DNA from: Rhyacophila brunnea
Taxonomy: Eukaryota; Arthropoda; Insecta; Trichoptera; Rhyacophilidae
Length of the DNA: 64,000 nucleotides
Reading direction: 5' to 3'
Assembly: GCA_022495005.1 (NCBI GenBank)
Contig: JAGYXB010001002.1
Coordinates: 744,001 to 808,000 of the forward strand
The position numbers and the translations under genes were made by a program. The notes below the pieces were generated by a model. The model was not told the DNA's origin. It was given only the letters and a program-made list of their open reading frames with translations, and made no database searches. Shown here one piece after another: positions 46,661 through 59,399 of this stretch. Position 1 is the stretch's first letter, and every line of letters begins with the position of its first letter.

Positions 46661-46830
46661 TATAGTCAATGTCTTGAAGGCGAGAAGATTCAGATGGGCC
46701 AGTCACGTTGTTAGATGCGATGGATTTAAAGCTCTCCATAAAGTTTTGAAGAAACCGCTGTAGGTAGGTACTTGGTCCCTGGACCGCCCTCGAAAGGGAT
46801 GGGCGAGTGTGACCAACTGGAGAAAGTAAG
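46661..46830 (+). pseudogene. LINE C-terminal fragment
   Basis: VNVLKARRFRWASHVVRCDG and KALHKVLKKPL, followed in another frame by LDRPRKGWASVTNW, resemble the post-RT tail (RWAGHV...RPRGRPxxRW) of RTE-like LINE proteins. Short and frameshifted. Confidence 0.5.
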
Positions 46831-47741
46831 TACCTAAGTTTTTTTACGTACAGTCGAAATTGAAAAATATTACTGTACTCAGCAGAAATGACGGTAAACT
46901 AACTTTTTGTGTCGTATGTGAGGTTACCTTAGATAAAACATAAAACCATATTCATCTTTTTTTCAGCATATCAAAAAAAAATGTTTAAATAACTGACTCT
47001 ATCATAATTTTGTTAATGTGATATTTTAAACCATTTATAAGGAGATTTGAGTTTCTAATTAAAATGCTAAAATTAATATTTTATTGAGAAATCTAATGGA
47101 TATCTACGAAATGTTTGATTGAGTATTATACATTCTTTTATTTTTAATTGATTTTCATATCGATGATTACGTATCTATATAAAGTTAAACTGCGAGCCGC
47201 TTGTTAGAAAATTAGAATTACACCACTGATTAAAACGTCCGCATTCAGTTTATCAGCAATCAGAGAAAGCAAACATAAAAACGGAGTATTACAATATTAA
47301 TCTCTTCATTGTCAGCAACGAAAAGTCGCCGACAACCAAACGAGCAATCAAATTTTATGACAGTATTCGGCCGATTGAAATCTAAACGGCCCCACAAAAG
47401 ATTGTTTGCACTGCACCACTTGAGGAATTACTTTTGAGGCCTCGCTACTCGATCACTATTAAATTCTGTGCAAGGTGAAATAAACATTTTATTTAATACT
47501 TTTAATCCAGGGGCGCCCTACCTAATTTTCATTCGGAGCACATTTATAGACAAACCCTAATGGCGGGAAAAGAAAATTTTCCAATGAAACTTAAATAACT
47601 TAGGCAGAGATACTACATACCCTTTTTCGACCATGTCCGATCCTAGGTAATATGGGCCTCCACATCCTCCACTTGCTCAACTTATTAGTTCCATATGTAG
47701 GTACTCTAACTCATATACAAATTGAAAAACAATATGTGTAA

Positions 47742-47800
47742 GATTCGAACCTGGGACTCACGACGCTATAGGCCGATACGAGTGATAATATCTAGTTTGG
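47742..47800 (-). repeat. tRNA-like SINE remnant
   Basis: CAGGTTCGAATCTT on the minus strand is a good B box; an A box upstream is weak. Confidence 0.4.
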
Positions 47801-48019
47801 AATAGTTTAATTAACTGCATCATGCTAATTCAATCACAAAACACAACAGCTTTAAAAACCCCTTTAGTTTGAAATATATTTGTTCGTTCGTAAAAAGCTC
47901 TTCGCCGAGTAAACTTTCTACCAAACAATTGAGCAACTTATCAAATTTTGTTACCTACGTACAAAAGTCCTTATTATTATCAATAATCGCCAGCATAAAC
48001 AATATAATAACAGCCACCA

Positions 48020-48095
48020 GCGTAATGATCCAGTTTACCGAGTGATTTAAGTCTCAGCCAAAAGGCACTGAACATCAGGTTCGAATCTGAGGTAA
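48020..48095 (+). repeat. tRNA-like SINE remnant
   Basis: GGTTCGAATCTGA at 48078-48090 matches a B box, with a loose A-box-like TTTACCGAGTGATTTAAG about 40 nt upstream. Confidence 0.4.
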
Positions 48096-49919
48096 GTATG
48101 AGAAAATTGAGGAGGTTGCTTGCCTTGTTACGAATAATGAATAAGCCAATGTAAAATGTTGGCAAATTGCAGTGTTTTATGTAATAATTATAATAATAAT
48201 TATAAAGATGCATTTGTTTTTTCAATACAGGTGGTCTCAATTATATCGAACCGTACATACTTAATTCTTTTTATAGGTAGAATCTTCTGTGGTTTTGCTT
48301 TGATAAATTTGTCATAGTATGTATCTACCATTTTATATGGAAACAATGAATACCTATCTACTTTCAGCCTTCCTCAGAGTTTGTATGTAAATTAGTTGAC
48401 CAATGAAATTTTATTTAAAAAATTGCAGTATTCTACAGTTGACACAATGTACTGACAAAATAGTTATCGTTTTTATTCACAGGTGCCACTGTGAATTAAA
48501 AAAAATATTAAGCATTAAATTAAATGTGATCGATTGGAAAAGTAATATGTTGCCCTCATGTATTTTAGGGTTAAGAGTAACTTGACTGAATCATTCTATT
48601 GTTAGGGGGTAATACGGATATTTTTTTATGATTTATCTAATATCGCAACATTTATCATTGTGCGACCCTCGTTTCAAAGAAAGCGCGCTCGGAGATCTAA
48701 TAAATTATATTCTGAAAGATGTTGCAATAAAAGTCCCCTCCACTGTTGGTAAATATGGAACTTCTTAATATTTAATTTTATCAATAATTGTCCTTCTAAC
48801 AAGTAATAGTAAAAAATTGCCTGAGGCACATTTTTTTTGAAGATCGTAATATAATTTATAACACGGTATTTGAGCATGGAGAATATATAAAATAAAAGTT
48901 TTCACCTGTATTGTGTGTTCTCTCCACACACACGTAAAATATCTTTAAAGATATTTTTAAATAGATTCTATATTTTAAACAAAACTTAAATGGATAGTTA
49001 AGCCACTTTAATTTGATATACTTATTTAAAATCAAGGTTAAAAGCGCTTTTTAGCTGAAATAATTGTTAATTAAACAAAGCTATAATATGAAACTAATTG
49101 ATAAAATTTCATCCAATAACAATACTTAGATTGCTGATGACTGCATAATATCGTTTTATAAATGTTAAAATATATTAGAATAGTAATTTTAAACTCTTTA
49201 TACGTATACGTACTTTATAAAGACTCAGATAGGCGGAATATATGGAAATAATGCTAGGTAGGTAGGTAGATACCAATAGTAATATTAGATCTGGGAAAAT
49301 AAGAGATGCCTGTCCGAAGAAGATTGGAGCCACACGGAAAGACTTGGATACTGGAGAAGAGTGACGAGGAACATAAGACAGTGGAGAATGTCTTGGAGTA
49401 GGGTAAATCATCAAGTAAAACAAAAATACAATTTTTCAACATGGAAACTCTACTTACAGGCTTACCTTCAATCAATATTTTTATAGATAGCATTTTATTT
49501 GTTGTACAGATTGTCGTAATGTATAGCCCTACCAAATAATATCATTTCATAAATAGCCAATGGTTTATTATGATTCGGTCCTGCCTCCAATCAGATGATT
49601 TGATATTTTAGTCATCGTTTGTTTTAGAATCACTCTCAGTAAATCTTGAATGGGCGTTCTCTCAACCAAATTACTCGGGTAACTAATGAATGCCACCAGA
49701 CTGGGCGAGGTATTTTGGATAAACAGGCAATAGGTAGATCGGTAAAACATTGTTTTCTGCATTATTTAAGAACAAACATTATTCAAACGAGTCCTACGTA
49801 TTGACTAATGACATTTTTCAAAAAGATTATAGTTTATTGAGTTGTTCAAAAAATAAATACACAACTTCTTGCTAACTTGTTCACCTTTACTTAAGTACTT
49901 ACATATTGTTAAAAAACAT

Positions 49920-50175
49920 CAGCGCTCGAAATGAACTGGAGCGCACCGGAACGCAGCTTCTGTTTTTGAAGTCTCCGAGATTATCGCTAACATTATGACC
50001 AAATCTTGCATGCCACAAGTTTAAAGACAGTTACTCTATTTGACGGCCTGAGTTGGGCAGTTCTATATAATACTTACTTAATTATGCTAACTTACTAATA
50101 AGTACTTAAATATGTAAATATTTTTAGAAAATTATTGAGCGCTCCGGTTCGTAAAATCTTCCATTTCGAGCGCTG
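49920..50175. mobile_element. MITE, CAGGGCTCGGAATG family, copy B
   Basis: Ends CAGCGCTCGAAATG and CATTTCGAGCGCTG are perfectly inverted. AAAAACA occurs next to both ends (ending one base before the left repeat, starting one base after the right), a possible TSD. It has the same internal arrangement as 19301-19562: GGAGCGCACCGGAACGCAGC near one end and GAGCGCTCCGGTTCGTAAAA near the other. Confidence 0.75.
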
Positions 50176-50736
50176 CAAAAACAGTTCAATGAACTAAGCA
50201 TATTTTTTCACACCAGAATAAAAAAAACTCATTCTTTTATTTACGACAATTTACGTATTTTTTTGGAGTAATATTTACAATCATTGAAGTAGTATCAGCT
50301 ATCGATAGACTTAAGATGCATATAGACTAAATAACAACCTTTTGCAGTACAAAAATCGTGTAAGCGCAATGTGCAATTTACATAAAAAAGACTTCCTTGT
50401 TATATAGATATTTTTCGCGGCATAATAATGTACATAGCCCTCAGATTAGTTTATAATCCACCTAAGCAGTGGCGCACCCAGGATTTAATATTGGGGGGGC
50501 CCAAGGAGGAGAATGTAAATTAGTCTCATAGGCTCTTTTTCTTCTTCACAGCCTAATTTCTCGTTTATCGGTATTTTGTCTATTCCACTCGGTGTACCTA
50601 CACCATGGTCCCCACATCCTGAAACGGTCCCTCAGGCTAGGATACTTGGCGGGCCCCCTACCCACCGCTAAGTGTGAAACACTACATTAACGTTTTTCAA
50701 ATGGTTTTTTAGTACAAATTAAGGGTACTTATACAG

Positions 50737-53700
50737 AGGGCTTGTACAGAGGGCAAATGGTTGGCTAGGGCCTCAATGAAATGCACTAATGCCAATAGGT
50801 ACATTTCTATAAAGTGTTGAGACGCTACTCTACAGATGGCCAACAAATCCTATCTCTAGCCTCCACGCGGCGTCCCCTGGGCAATGCAGATGTGGTGTGT
50901 CTTGTGACAGTATAACTCATCTGTAGCTAATAGAGAAGGGTTAAAGGCGAAACTCTGGCGCCTTAAAACGAGAGACCCCTTGACTACGGGAAGGAAAACC
51001 CAGACAGAAAACCACACACCAACCCGTTTGGACAGCGTGGTGTGTTATGTCCAAATACCCCCATGGAACAAGAACGAAAATCTCGGCCCTTATTCTCCGG
51101 AGGCCAACCTGACACTGATCACGGCAGCAATCAGCAAGGGAAGGCAGAGGGTGCTAAGAATCCCCGGAAAGACGGTAACGGCTGCCTACCGATGACCATT
51201 GCCACCTATAACGCGAGAACATTATCCAGCAACGCCAAACTTCTAGAGCTCGAAGAAGAACTCGAAAAAATCCATTGGGATGTTGTCGGGCTCAGCGAGG
51301 TAAGACGACAAGGAGACGATATCGTCAATCTCCACAGCGGACATGTACTCTGTTATAATGGGACTAAGACCGGACGCACAAGCGGTGTCGGATTTTTAAT
51401 CCACAGACTCTGGAAAGATCGCATAGTTGAATTTGATTTCTCCTCAGATAGAGTAGCAAGTTTAACACTTCAGCTCAGCAAAAGATACCAGATTCTGCTT
51501 TTGCAAGTTTATGCGCCCACTCAAAACTCACCTGATGAAGAAGTGGAGGAGGTATATGAAGAAATCAGTACGTTGAAAAATAAACGGAAATGTCACTTCA
51601 CTATCATCATGGGGGACTTTAATGCACGAATCGGATCTCAACACCAGGATGATGTAGCGGTCGGGCACTTCGGACATGGCACCAGGGATGGCCGAGGAGA
51701 CATGTTAGTGGAGTTTGCGGAAAACCACAATCTCTACATCATGAACTCATTCTTCAAAAAGAAGCCTTCCCGAAAATGGACATGGCGAAGCCCAGCAAAA
51801 CGAACCAGCGAAATCGACTACATCCTCACCGACAAGAAGGATATTTTTCTGGACTGCACAGTCATTAACAGATTTAATACTGGCAGCGACCACCGAATGG
51901 TAAGGTGTAAAGTACGATTTAACATCAAACGTGAGAGATCCAAACTGATGCAGAAGCCCAGAGTCCGCAGAGGCTTGAGAAGCAGAGTCGAATTCCAACA
52001 AGAGCTGGAGAACAGGTTAGCGGCTTTCCAGGCTGAAAATGACCCCATCTCCCTACAAAACACCGAGGCAATAACAAAAATCATTATAGATTCTTCGGAA
52101 GAGACAGTTGCTGCTGTGGTTGAACGAGTAAGCAAACTTTCAAAGGAAACGTTGGATCTTATGAAGCTGCGTAGGAGTACAAAAAGCGAGCAACAAGTTG
52201 AAAATGATCTCGAGTACTCCACGCTGTGCAAAACTCTACGTAAAAACATACGAGAAGATCTTCGTAAGTTCAATATGAACCTTGTTGAATCAATTGTTGC
52301 GTCAGGAAGGAGCTTACATAAGAACAAGCAGCATCTGTCAATAGGGAGACGGCAGATCACGACACTAAAAGCGCAAGATGGAAGTATCGTGCGTAACTGG
52401 GATCATCTACTGGATACTGTTGTAGAGTTTTACAGCGCTCTATACAAAGATGACACTGACATCAATTCAGATCTTCCGGTGAACGGAGAATATGGAGATC
52501 CTCTTCCCGAGGTTACTACCACAGAGGTGGAATATGCTATAATGTGCATGAAGAGTGGGAAAGCCCCGGGAGAAGATGGGCTGACTATCGATGTTCTCAA
52601 ACGGGCCGGGAAGACGGTGAGCGAAGTGCTCGCACGTCTGTTCACGTCTTGTCTGCACGAAGAGAACATCCCAGAGTCATGGAAAAATGCCTCCATTATT
52701 ATTCTCCATAAGAAAGGAGACACTGAAGATCTGAAAAACTATCGACCAATTAGTCTACTGCCAATTCTGTATAAGGTTTTCACGAAAATACTCTCAAACC
52801 GTCTCGAAACAGTTCTAGACGAGAACCAACCAAGAGAGCAAGCCGGATTCAGAAGAGGCTACAGTACTATGGATCATATACAGGTCGTCAGGGAAATCAT
52901 AGAGCGCTACCAGGAATACAAACTGCCATTATATCTTGGTTTTATAGACTATGAAAAGGCGTTTGATTCCATCAAAAAATTCTCAATTATAGACGCCCTT
53001 AGCAACCAAGGAATTTCCAGACGCTACATAAACATATTGAACAGTATATACAGTGATGCCACAGCATGCGTGAAACTCCACAAACGGTCGTGTAAATTCC
53101 CCATTAACAAAGGTGTCCGGCAAGGTGATACCATTTCACCTAAACTATTCACCGCTACTCTTGAGGACTTATTTAGGAAACTTGATTGGGAGGAAAAAGG
53201 TGTTCCAATTAATGGGGAGCACCTCAGTCACCTGCGCTTTGCAGATGATATTGTTATACTCTCACAAGACCCGAAAGACCTCCAAGGTAGAATGCAAGAA
53301 CTCGCGGATGTCAGTCAAACGGTCGGTCTAAAGATAAATGTCTCAAAGACAAAAGTGATGAGTAACTGTTTTTCGGACCCTGCGATTATCTGTATTTCTG
53401 GCACCCAACTCGAGCAAGTCAGCAGCTACGTCTATCTCGGACAGCAGGTGTCCATAGACGGAAGCATGCACGATGAAATTGCTCGAAGAACAAAGCTGGG
53501 ATGGAGTGCTTTCGGACGTCTAAATAGTATCTTCAAGAGTGACCTACCATTATGTCTTAAGCGTAGGGTGTTCAACCAATGTGTGCTACCCGTGCTCACG
53601 TATGGCTGCGAGACGTGGACCCTTAACACGAGAGATGTCCAAAGATTAAGAGTCACACAGCGAGGCATGGAGAGGTGCATGTTGGGCATCACGCGAAAGG

Positions 53701-54007
53701 ACCGCAAGAGAAACGAATGGGTTAGGAAGCAGACAAGAGTACGCGATGTAATAGACGTTGCCAAACAGCTGAAATGGAGATGGGCGGGGCACATTGCTCG
53801 CCGAAAGGACGGCCGCTGGACAAATGCCGTCATCCAATGGTACCCAAGGGGTACGAAACGGCCACAGGGTCGCCCTAAAAGCCGCTGGATTGACGAACTG
53901 GTAAAGTTCGGCGGAAATACGTGGCAGCGAATGACACAGGACCGAGAGAGTTGGAGAAAGCTTGGGGAGGCCTTCATCCAGCAGTGGATTGACCCCGGCT
54001 GATGATG
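50737..54007 (+). mobile_element. Non-LTR retrotransposon, apparently full length (RTE-like)
   Basis: The uninterrupted homologue (copy 1) reads ACTTATACAGTGAATTATT; here ATACAG occurs at 50731-50736 and again at 54008-54013, with 3,271 bp between, so the element is bounded precisely with a 6-bp TSD. The 5' leader is about 305 bp. One ORF (51042-54002) fills the rest. The element ends CTGATGATG right after or within the stop codon, so the 3' UTR is essentially absent and the tail is a TGA-type short repeat rather than poly(A), as in RTE elements. It looks recently inserted and could be active. Confidence 0.92.
51042..54002 (+). CDS. LINE endonuclease / reverse transcriptase polyprotein
   Basis: This 986-codon uninterrupted ORF encodes the protein that nicks target DNA and copies the element RNA in place. 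Residues 51-290 are an exonuclease-endonuclease-phosphatase (APE-type) domain: ATYNART (N57), GLSEVR (E86), YAPTQN, MGDFNA (D192, N194), SEIDYIL (D259) and GSDHR (D283, H284), so the catalytic set is complete. The reverse transcriptase follows: YRPISLLP, FIDYEKAF (D636), GVRQGDTISP (from residue 691) and FADD (733-736) with its catalytic aspartates. The C-terminal part has TYGCETW, RWAGHIARR and RPQGRPKSRW, typical of RTE/BovB-like proteins. The first ATG at 51042 precedes the domain by 50 residues; M51 (51192) is an alternative start. A 71-codon frame overlapping the 5' end in another frame (50980-51195) could be an ORF1 but is not recognised. Clade assignment is by resemblance and is less certain than function. 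Confidence 0.95.
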   Translation: MLCPNTPMEQERKSRPLFSGGQPDTDHGSNQQGKAEGAKNPRKDGNGCLPMTIATYNARTLSSNAKLLELEEELEKIHWDVVGLSEVRRQGDDIVNLHSGHVLCYNGTKTGRTSGVGFLIHRLWKDRIVEFDFSSDRVASLTLQLSKRYQILLLQVYAPTQNSPDEEVEEVYEEISTLKNKRKCHFTIIMGDFNARIGSQHQDDVAVGHFGHGTRDGRGDMLVEFAENHNLYIMNSFFKKKPSRKWTWRSPAKRTSEIDYILTDKKDIFLDCTVINRFNTGSDHRMVRCKVRFNIKRERSKLMQKPRVRRGLRSRVEFQQELENRLAAFQAENDPISLQNTEAITKIIIDSSEETVAAVVERVSKLSKETLDLMKLRRSTKSEQQVENDLEYSTLCKTLRKNIREDLRKFNMNLVESIVASGRSLHKNKQHLSIGRRQITTLKAQDGSIVRNWDHLLDTVVEFYSALYKDDTDINSDLPVNGEYGDPLPEVTTTEVEYAIMCMKSGKAPGEDGLTIDVLKRAGKTVSEVLARLFTSCLHEENIPESWKNASIIILHKKGDTEDLKNYRPISLLPILYKVFTKILSNRLETVLDENQPREQAGFRRGYSTMDHIQVVREIIERYQEYKLPLYLGFIDYEKAFDSIKKFSIIDALSNQGISRRYINILNSIYSDATACVKLHKRSCKFPINKGVRQGDTISPKLFTATLEDLFRKLDWEEKGVPINGEHLSHLRFADDIVILSQDPKDLQGRMQELADVSQTVGLKINVSKTKVMSNCFSDPAIICISGTQLEQVSSYVYLGQQVSIDGSMHDEIARRTKLGWSAFGRLNSIFKSDLPLCLKRRVFNQCVLPVLTYGCETWTLNTRDVQRLRVTQRGMERCMLGITRKDRKRNEWVRKQTRVRDVIDVAKQLKWRWAGHIARRKDGRWTNAVIQWYPRGTKRPQGRPKSRWIDELVKFGGNTWQRMTQDRESWRKLGEAFIQQWIDPG

Positions 54008-57000
54008 ATACAGTGAATTATTGGTGATTTTTAATACTTCTACTTTAATAATGGAGCTGTCGAGTATCGACATATAATAATCAAAAAATATATTGCACAA
54101 TTATATAAGTAAGTAATTGAAAATATTCATGGCCATGATGTATAATAGCACTGCAGGCGACTTTTTTTACTAATAAATCTAATTTATGTTATGTGTTTAT
54201 CTCACTTATCTGGTCAACCAGACACGCCGGGCCCCCCACAGCCCGGGCCCCTAGGCTAGAGCCCTGTCAGCCCTCCCCAGCCATGACCTATAGCACTCCG
54301 GAATTCGGTTGACACCGAGAATTTTTTGACAGTTCCATTAAGGATTGGGTTTCTAAAAAAACTGACATTAGTGTTGTGTTAGTAATCATTCTGATAATTT
54401 TCATGTTTGGGGGGTGCCAGGGCCCCTTGGCCCCCTGGGTGCGCCACTGCACCTAATATAACATAACAATAAGAGGAAACGGTACATGGCTGATCATAAA
54501 CTTTACTGATCTGAGTAATATAGAATATTAGAACTATAGTATAGGTACCTATAGTTAAATTATGTAATCTTCTTTTATTGTGTTAACTGTCAATTCATAG
54601 TGAAACTGCATTATATTATTGATTAATATAATTACGTAGTTTAAAATTGAAGATATAATGTACGTATTCACAAAACAGTAGGTACCTACCTAATTAGGAA
54701 AAGTGCTATAACCATAAACATCTCATTTACCAAATATAGTTTTATTCTCAATTAAAATAGGATGACATTTACAATAATAATCTAGTATGGTAAGTATTGA
54801 TAATATATTTTAAAATAAAAAAAGACATGTTATCACAACGAAATATACGTATTTCCTACAAAGTCTATAGATTATGTAGGCTAAGCAAACAAAGATAGGT
54901 ACTTACACCGAATTTTTCATTTTCGATATTCACACAGCACCCAGACCCTAAAATTTCTGTAATCCAGACAATACATACACACAATTATTATTTATTTACT
55001 TTTATAATTTTAATAAACCAATCGATAACATTGGTTTGGATGCTGTATCCTTCGATGACTTTCGACTTTCGATGGTTCTGCGTTTACTGATTGTTTGAGC
55101 CAGCGTTTTGCGGTAAAATAATTAACACAGATATTCTACAGCCACAATTCAATTTATTTAATATTACATTCAAACAAATTTGCTTCGTGGTTATTACGAC
55201 TTAGTTCGGCCAAAGAAAGCCACGGCCAATAAGGATAATAATAATCGCACACACGCGCGAACGAGCGGGATCGGAAATAATAATAATAATAATATGAAAG
55301 GATTGAGATGAGAGGAAGCCGCGAGATTTACCACTCTTAAATTTTCCTCCGCATCTTTTATTTTTCTTTCCTGTCTCTGTAAAGTACTCTGCCCACGCTC
55401 CGATATGGAATTCCAAAATTCACATAAGAAGGACTAAAACTTCACTAAGTATACTTTATAAGAATATAATAAAAAAAAACTAACAGATATTTTCAATTGA
55501 TATTGACTATTGAGTGATTTATGATACTACTTGTAGAATTAGCACCCACTAATAAAATTATAACTAAAATTTGAAGTGATAGTTATTTCTAACTAGCTGA
55601 AGTTCTTGGCTTCGTACAAGGTTGATATAGGTATACATTTATCAAACTTGACAAAACAATACTAACTACATATTTGACATTAAAACTAATAATTGTATTT
55701 ATAACATAATATGTCAAAAATGAAAATCATTTGACCGCAGTAAAAGTCAAACAAAAGAATACCAAATTAAAATCGAAACCAAACTATGCAAACTTAATCT
55801 TAATTTGTTAATAAAATTGAATATTGGAATAATTATACTTTGCATAGATATATATACATGGACCCACCAAACCAACCGCCCCGCACCACGATCTTAATAG
55901 AGCCATTACATGGCCCTACATTTGGATTTGAAGCATTAACAGTTATTTACGTCTGGAGAGCTGGGAAGCTGGGGAGCAGTTACCCAAAACACTCAAGTAG
56001 GTAAATTTTGACTGACTTTTGAAATTGAATTGAATTAAAAATTGATCTATTTTAACATGAAAAATAGAAAAACGAACAACTAAACAAATATAAAAACAAT
56101 ACGAAATTCAAAACTGACAAACATTATATGTAAAAAAATCTTCACGTCCACAGCAAGATACCGCAAATTATTTTAATGCAATAAAATTGACCTTTGTTGG
56201 AACCAAATCGAACGGTTCGCTGGGCTATATAGCTACCCAATGCGTATTATCTTATCACATGATGTGGTTGGATTTTTGTTATTGTTATGTCAGTTAACGC
56301 CAGAATTTCTAAAATCACAAGCCCATCACAGCAACAATTAAAAACGCAAATAATTAATATCTGATGTAGACAATTCGTAACTGTTTATTAAATATACAAT
56401 ATTTCTTAATTTACCAGTTCGAAAAAATATATTAAGATAGCGCTTATAAATGCATGGTGCATTTGCTAACCGAGTTGGGTTAGTCTTGCTGTGCACGAAA
56501 AGAAAATAAAAAGCGACATAAAGAAAAAGCGAAGAGGTGAGGCTGAAGGCTCGCGGCCGAAAACGTTCACAAAATAAACTCAATTTGCATGTTTTTTTGG
56601 TTAAAGCTTCTCCATTGTTACCCGCTGTGTTTTGTTATACTCTTTTTACTCCAGGGTTAGCACATTACAACAAGTATTGCAGAGCTAATGCGTGGACAAA
56701 CTGGTTGATTTTAGTTAGATGACATCACTTCGTTCGGTGGTTAAAAAACACAATAAACCCTGATTAACTTCTTAGATCAGAATAATCACGGTGATGTCAT
56801 TGAATAAATATTTCTAATAGGTATACTAGCGTGAATATAATATATATATTCACATATAAATTGTATGTTCAGATGTTTCTATATACATATATCATAGTAA
56901 GTATATCGACTTTATAACATATAAAGATAAGCTCTTCATTCTCGTTCAAAAAGCTTTTTCGTCTATTTACCGTATACCCACAGTCTTGAATTGGTACACA

Positions 57001-58933
57001 TGGGTTAATGCGGTTCGTACCCAAACATAAGGTCTTTAAAAAACCAACATCTTTGTTAATTACGCTGACGGTTTGAATCCTTTACTAATAGATTCCTCGT
57101 GGACGGTTTTGAATATACAATATAATATTATAATCTACGTATCTGAATATGAAGAATACATCAGCGGTTAACTTATTATAATATAAAAGGCTCATATAGA
57201 TATGTATTAAGTATTTATATTATAAAACTGACGTAGGTAAATAATACAAATAATATTAATTAGTAATTTTTATTATTATTATTAGTATTCATTAGTAATT
57301 TTAGTCGTGAATCTGGAAAAATAAAACTCTACATGTAAAATTATATTAAAGATTATATTAAGATTATAGAATAATATATAATTTCCTTTAAAATGTGGCA
57401 TCCCAATCGAAAAAAATAGTCTGGCTACCATCAAAATAATGGGTGGACACATGTGAACGCCTTAAAATAAAACAAAGTAGGTATCTTGGAGAATAATACG
57501 CTTCGCGAATATCTGATTGCTTCTCCATTCAAGGTATTACGTGATTTAAAGGTTTCGATGTTGCAAATTGTATACCTTACCGATACAGTAAATGTCGTTT
57601 TGTTTCTTTTTGTTTTGCAACCAAATAACAATGGGTGTGTAAAATCAAAATTCCATAATTTATGTAAAAATAATAATTGTTTTTGTATATTACGATCTTG
57701 TATTATATGGTGGTATGATCGTACGATTGGTCAAATTAACCATATTTAACAAAGAGTTGTGATAATGAGAGAAATTGTATGATAAGATAAGATAATGGAA
57801 AAACCGCAGAATATAATATCTAATAGGTAAGTAAATTACTATATTTTGATCTAAGCAAATGCGCCTTCATGGTGTGGAGATTACATTAACTGATTTTACG
57901 TGAAATAATTGTTAGCCATTTGCCCAATGCATTAGATTTTAGAGTGTTTAGACCCTTGCACTGGATCAAATATATCTACATTGAAAAAACAACCGGCGTC
58001 AAACCGGCTTTTCCCACTTCAGCTCACAGTTTTGAATTTTACTTTACGTACCTATTGGCCCAACGTGAGGTGTGGGTATCGCAAAAATAGTGATAGCTTA
58101 ATAATTATTATTCTATATATTTTAATAAATGGAGCTTAATAATCATTTACACGAAGACACTATATTGATTTAGTCATAGATTCCGATTTGAATCGATACT
58201 AAGATTATATTATACTTAAAGGTCTACCTTTCGACGTTTTATATCTCTTCGATAAAAGTATGTGTCCAGAGTCCAGCGATTGTCTAGTTTTGGTATAGAT
58301 ATTTAGAATATTTATTATAGGTATTATTAATTGTTATAGGATAACTTTCAATATCGTAAGTATGATAAATTTCATTACTAATGATGATGAGATAAGAAGC
58401 TTTTAAAGTGATAATTCGAATTTGAATATGGTTCAGGAATAGTCTGCGGATCCTTTAAGATAATTCAAAACCTATTTATGTCTTGATTGCGTTGACTCAA
58501 TTTTACAATCCTATTCAAGTATGCTAAAAAGATTATTGAGACGGAATATTGGCTATATTCGACGGACCTATGGAATGGCCGAGAAAAAAATCAGAAAACT
58601 GGCTAGCAACAAGGATTCTCAAAAGCACTGAATTATCTCTATATGATTTTTATAATCATTTATGATTGAAGACCTACTTATTTATTTATATCACATATTT
58701 CACTATTGCAGGTAGAAAGCTTATTAAAGGGTTACAATTTTACAGACTAATGACAATAAAATTAGCTTTACATCATTTTGCATTGAATATTCATTAGTTT
58801 GCTATCATACTTTTTAAAACAACACGTACCCATTTAAGATATTGCAAAGACAAACCCTTAAATTTGTGCGCATTATTCGTCTGCAGTTTTGAGTTAATTT
58901 TTTTTCTTCACCAATTTATAATATTATCTACTA

Positions 58934-59088
58934 TAGTGCGAAAAAATCTTCATGGCTACGTGTTGTTAAGACTGTGAACTAACATGCTCTGCCCATTTTA
59001 ACCACACTTCCATTATATACTAACAAGCTCCTCCCATTTAGTAAACAACAGCGCCTAGAAGCGTAGCCAAGAAGATGTTTTCGCACAG
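58934..59088. mobile_element. 155-bp MITE with TA flanks
   Basis: AGTGCGAAAAAATCTTCATG + GCTACG (58935-58960) is inverted at 59062-59088 (CGTAGCCAAGAAGATGTTTT + CGCAC...). TA is present at 58932-58933 and 59089-59090. Non-coding. Confidence 0.65.
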
Positions 59089-59399
59089 TAGGTATGTGAT
59101 TCAAATTGCCAAAATATTAAAAAATAAAATATCTACTTAATTTCTTTTAACTGTGATTAATTTATTGTTTTTATTCTTTCAGTTACAAACTTTCCAATTC
59201 AATTGATAAATGTTATAATTCAATTAATGTTACGAAATGTTTCAATTCAATTATTGAATTAATAGGTATAACGAATCAATATGATTACCTATTTCACTTC
59301 CTATGAACGTCGAAATTATTATATGAAAATGTTGTAATAAAAATTGTTCAACAAAATTCAACAAAAAGCTTTTCAAACGCGTCTACAATAAAAAGCACA

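Larger units (their letters stand above)
44390..49919. other. Gene-poor interval
   Basis: Contains hAT-like copy 3 (45798-46300), a LINE fragment (46661-46830) and two tRNA-like B boxes (47742-47756 minus, 48078-48089 plus). No gene recognised; frames at 44490 and 49254 look fortuitous. Confidence 0.6.
50467..54449. mobile_element. hAT-like non-autonomous element, copy 2, split by a LINE
   Basis: Ends CAGTGGCGCACCCA and TGGGTGCGCCACTG are flanked by CACCTAAG (50459-50466) and CACCTAAT (54450-54457), 7 of 8 identical. Sequence from 50467-50736 and 54008-54449 aligns with copy 1 (15919-17049), minus one unit of its tandem duplication and the 142-bp insertion. The LINE fills 50737-54007. Confidence 0.88.

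Noticed and set aside
49175..49535. LINE tail-like peptide near 49300-49400
   Set aside because: A stretch resembling the KRW...WRR tail is too short and ambiguous to separate from chance.
51818..52360. 180-codon minus-strand open frame over the LINE
   Set aside because: Shadow of the LINE ORF with low-complexity serine/arginine-rich translation.
53432..54100. 222-codon minus-strand open frame over the LINE
   Set aside because: It is antisense to the recognised endonuclease/RT ORF, has no family resemblance and arises from coding-strand composition.
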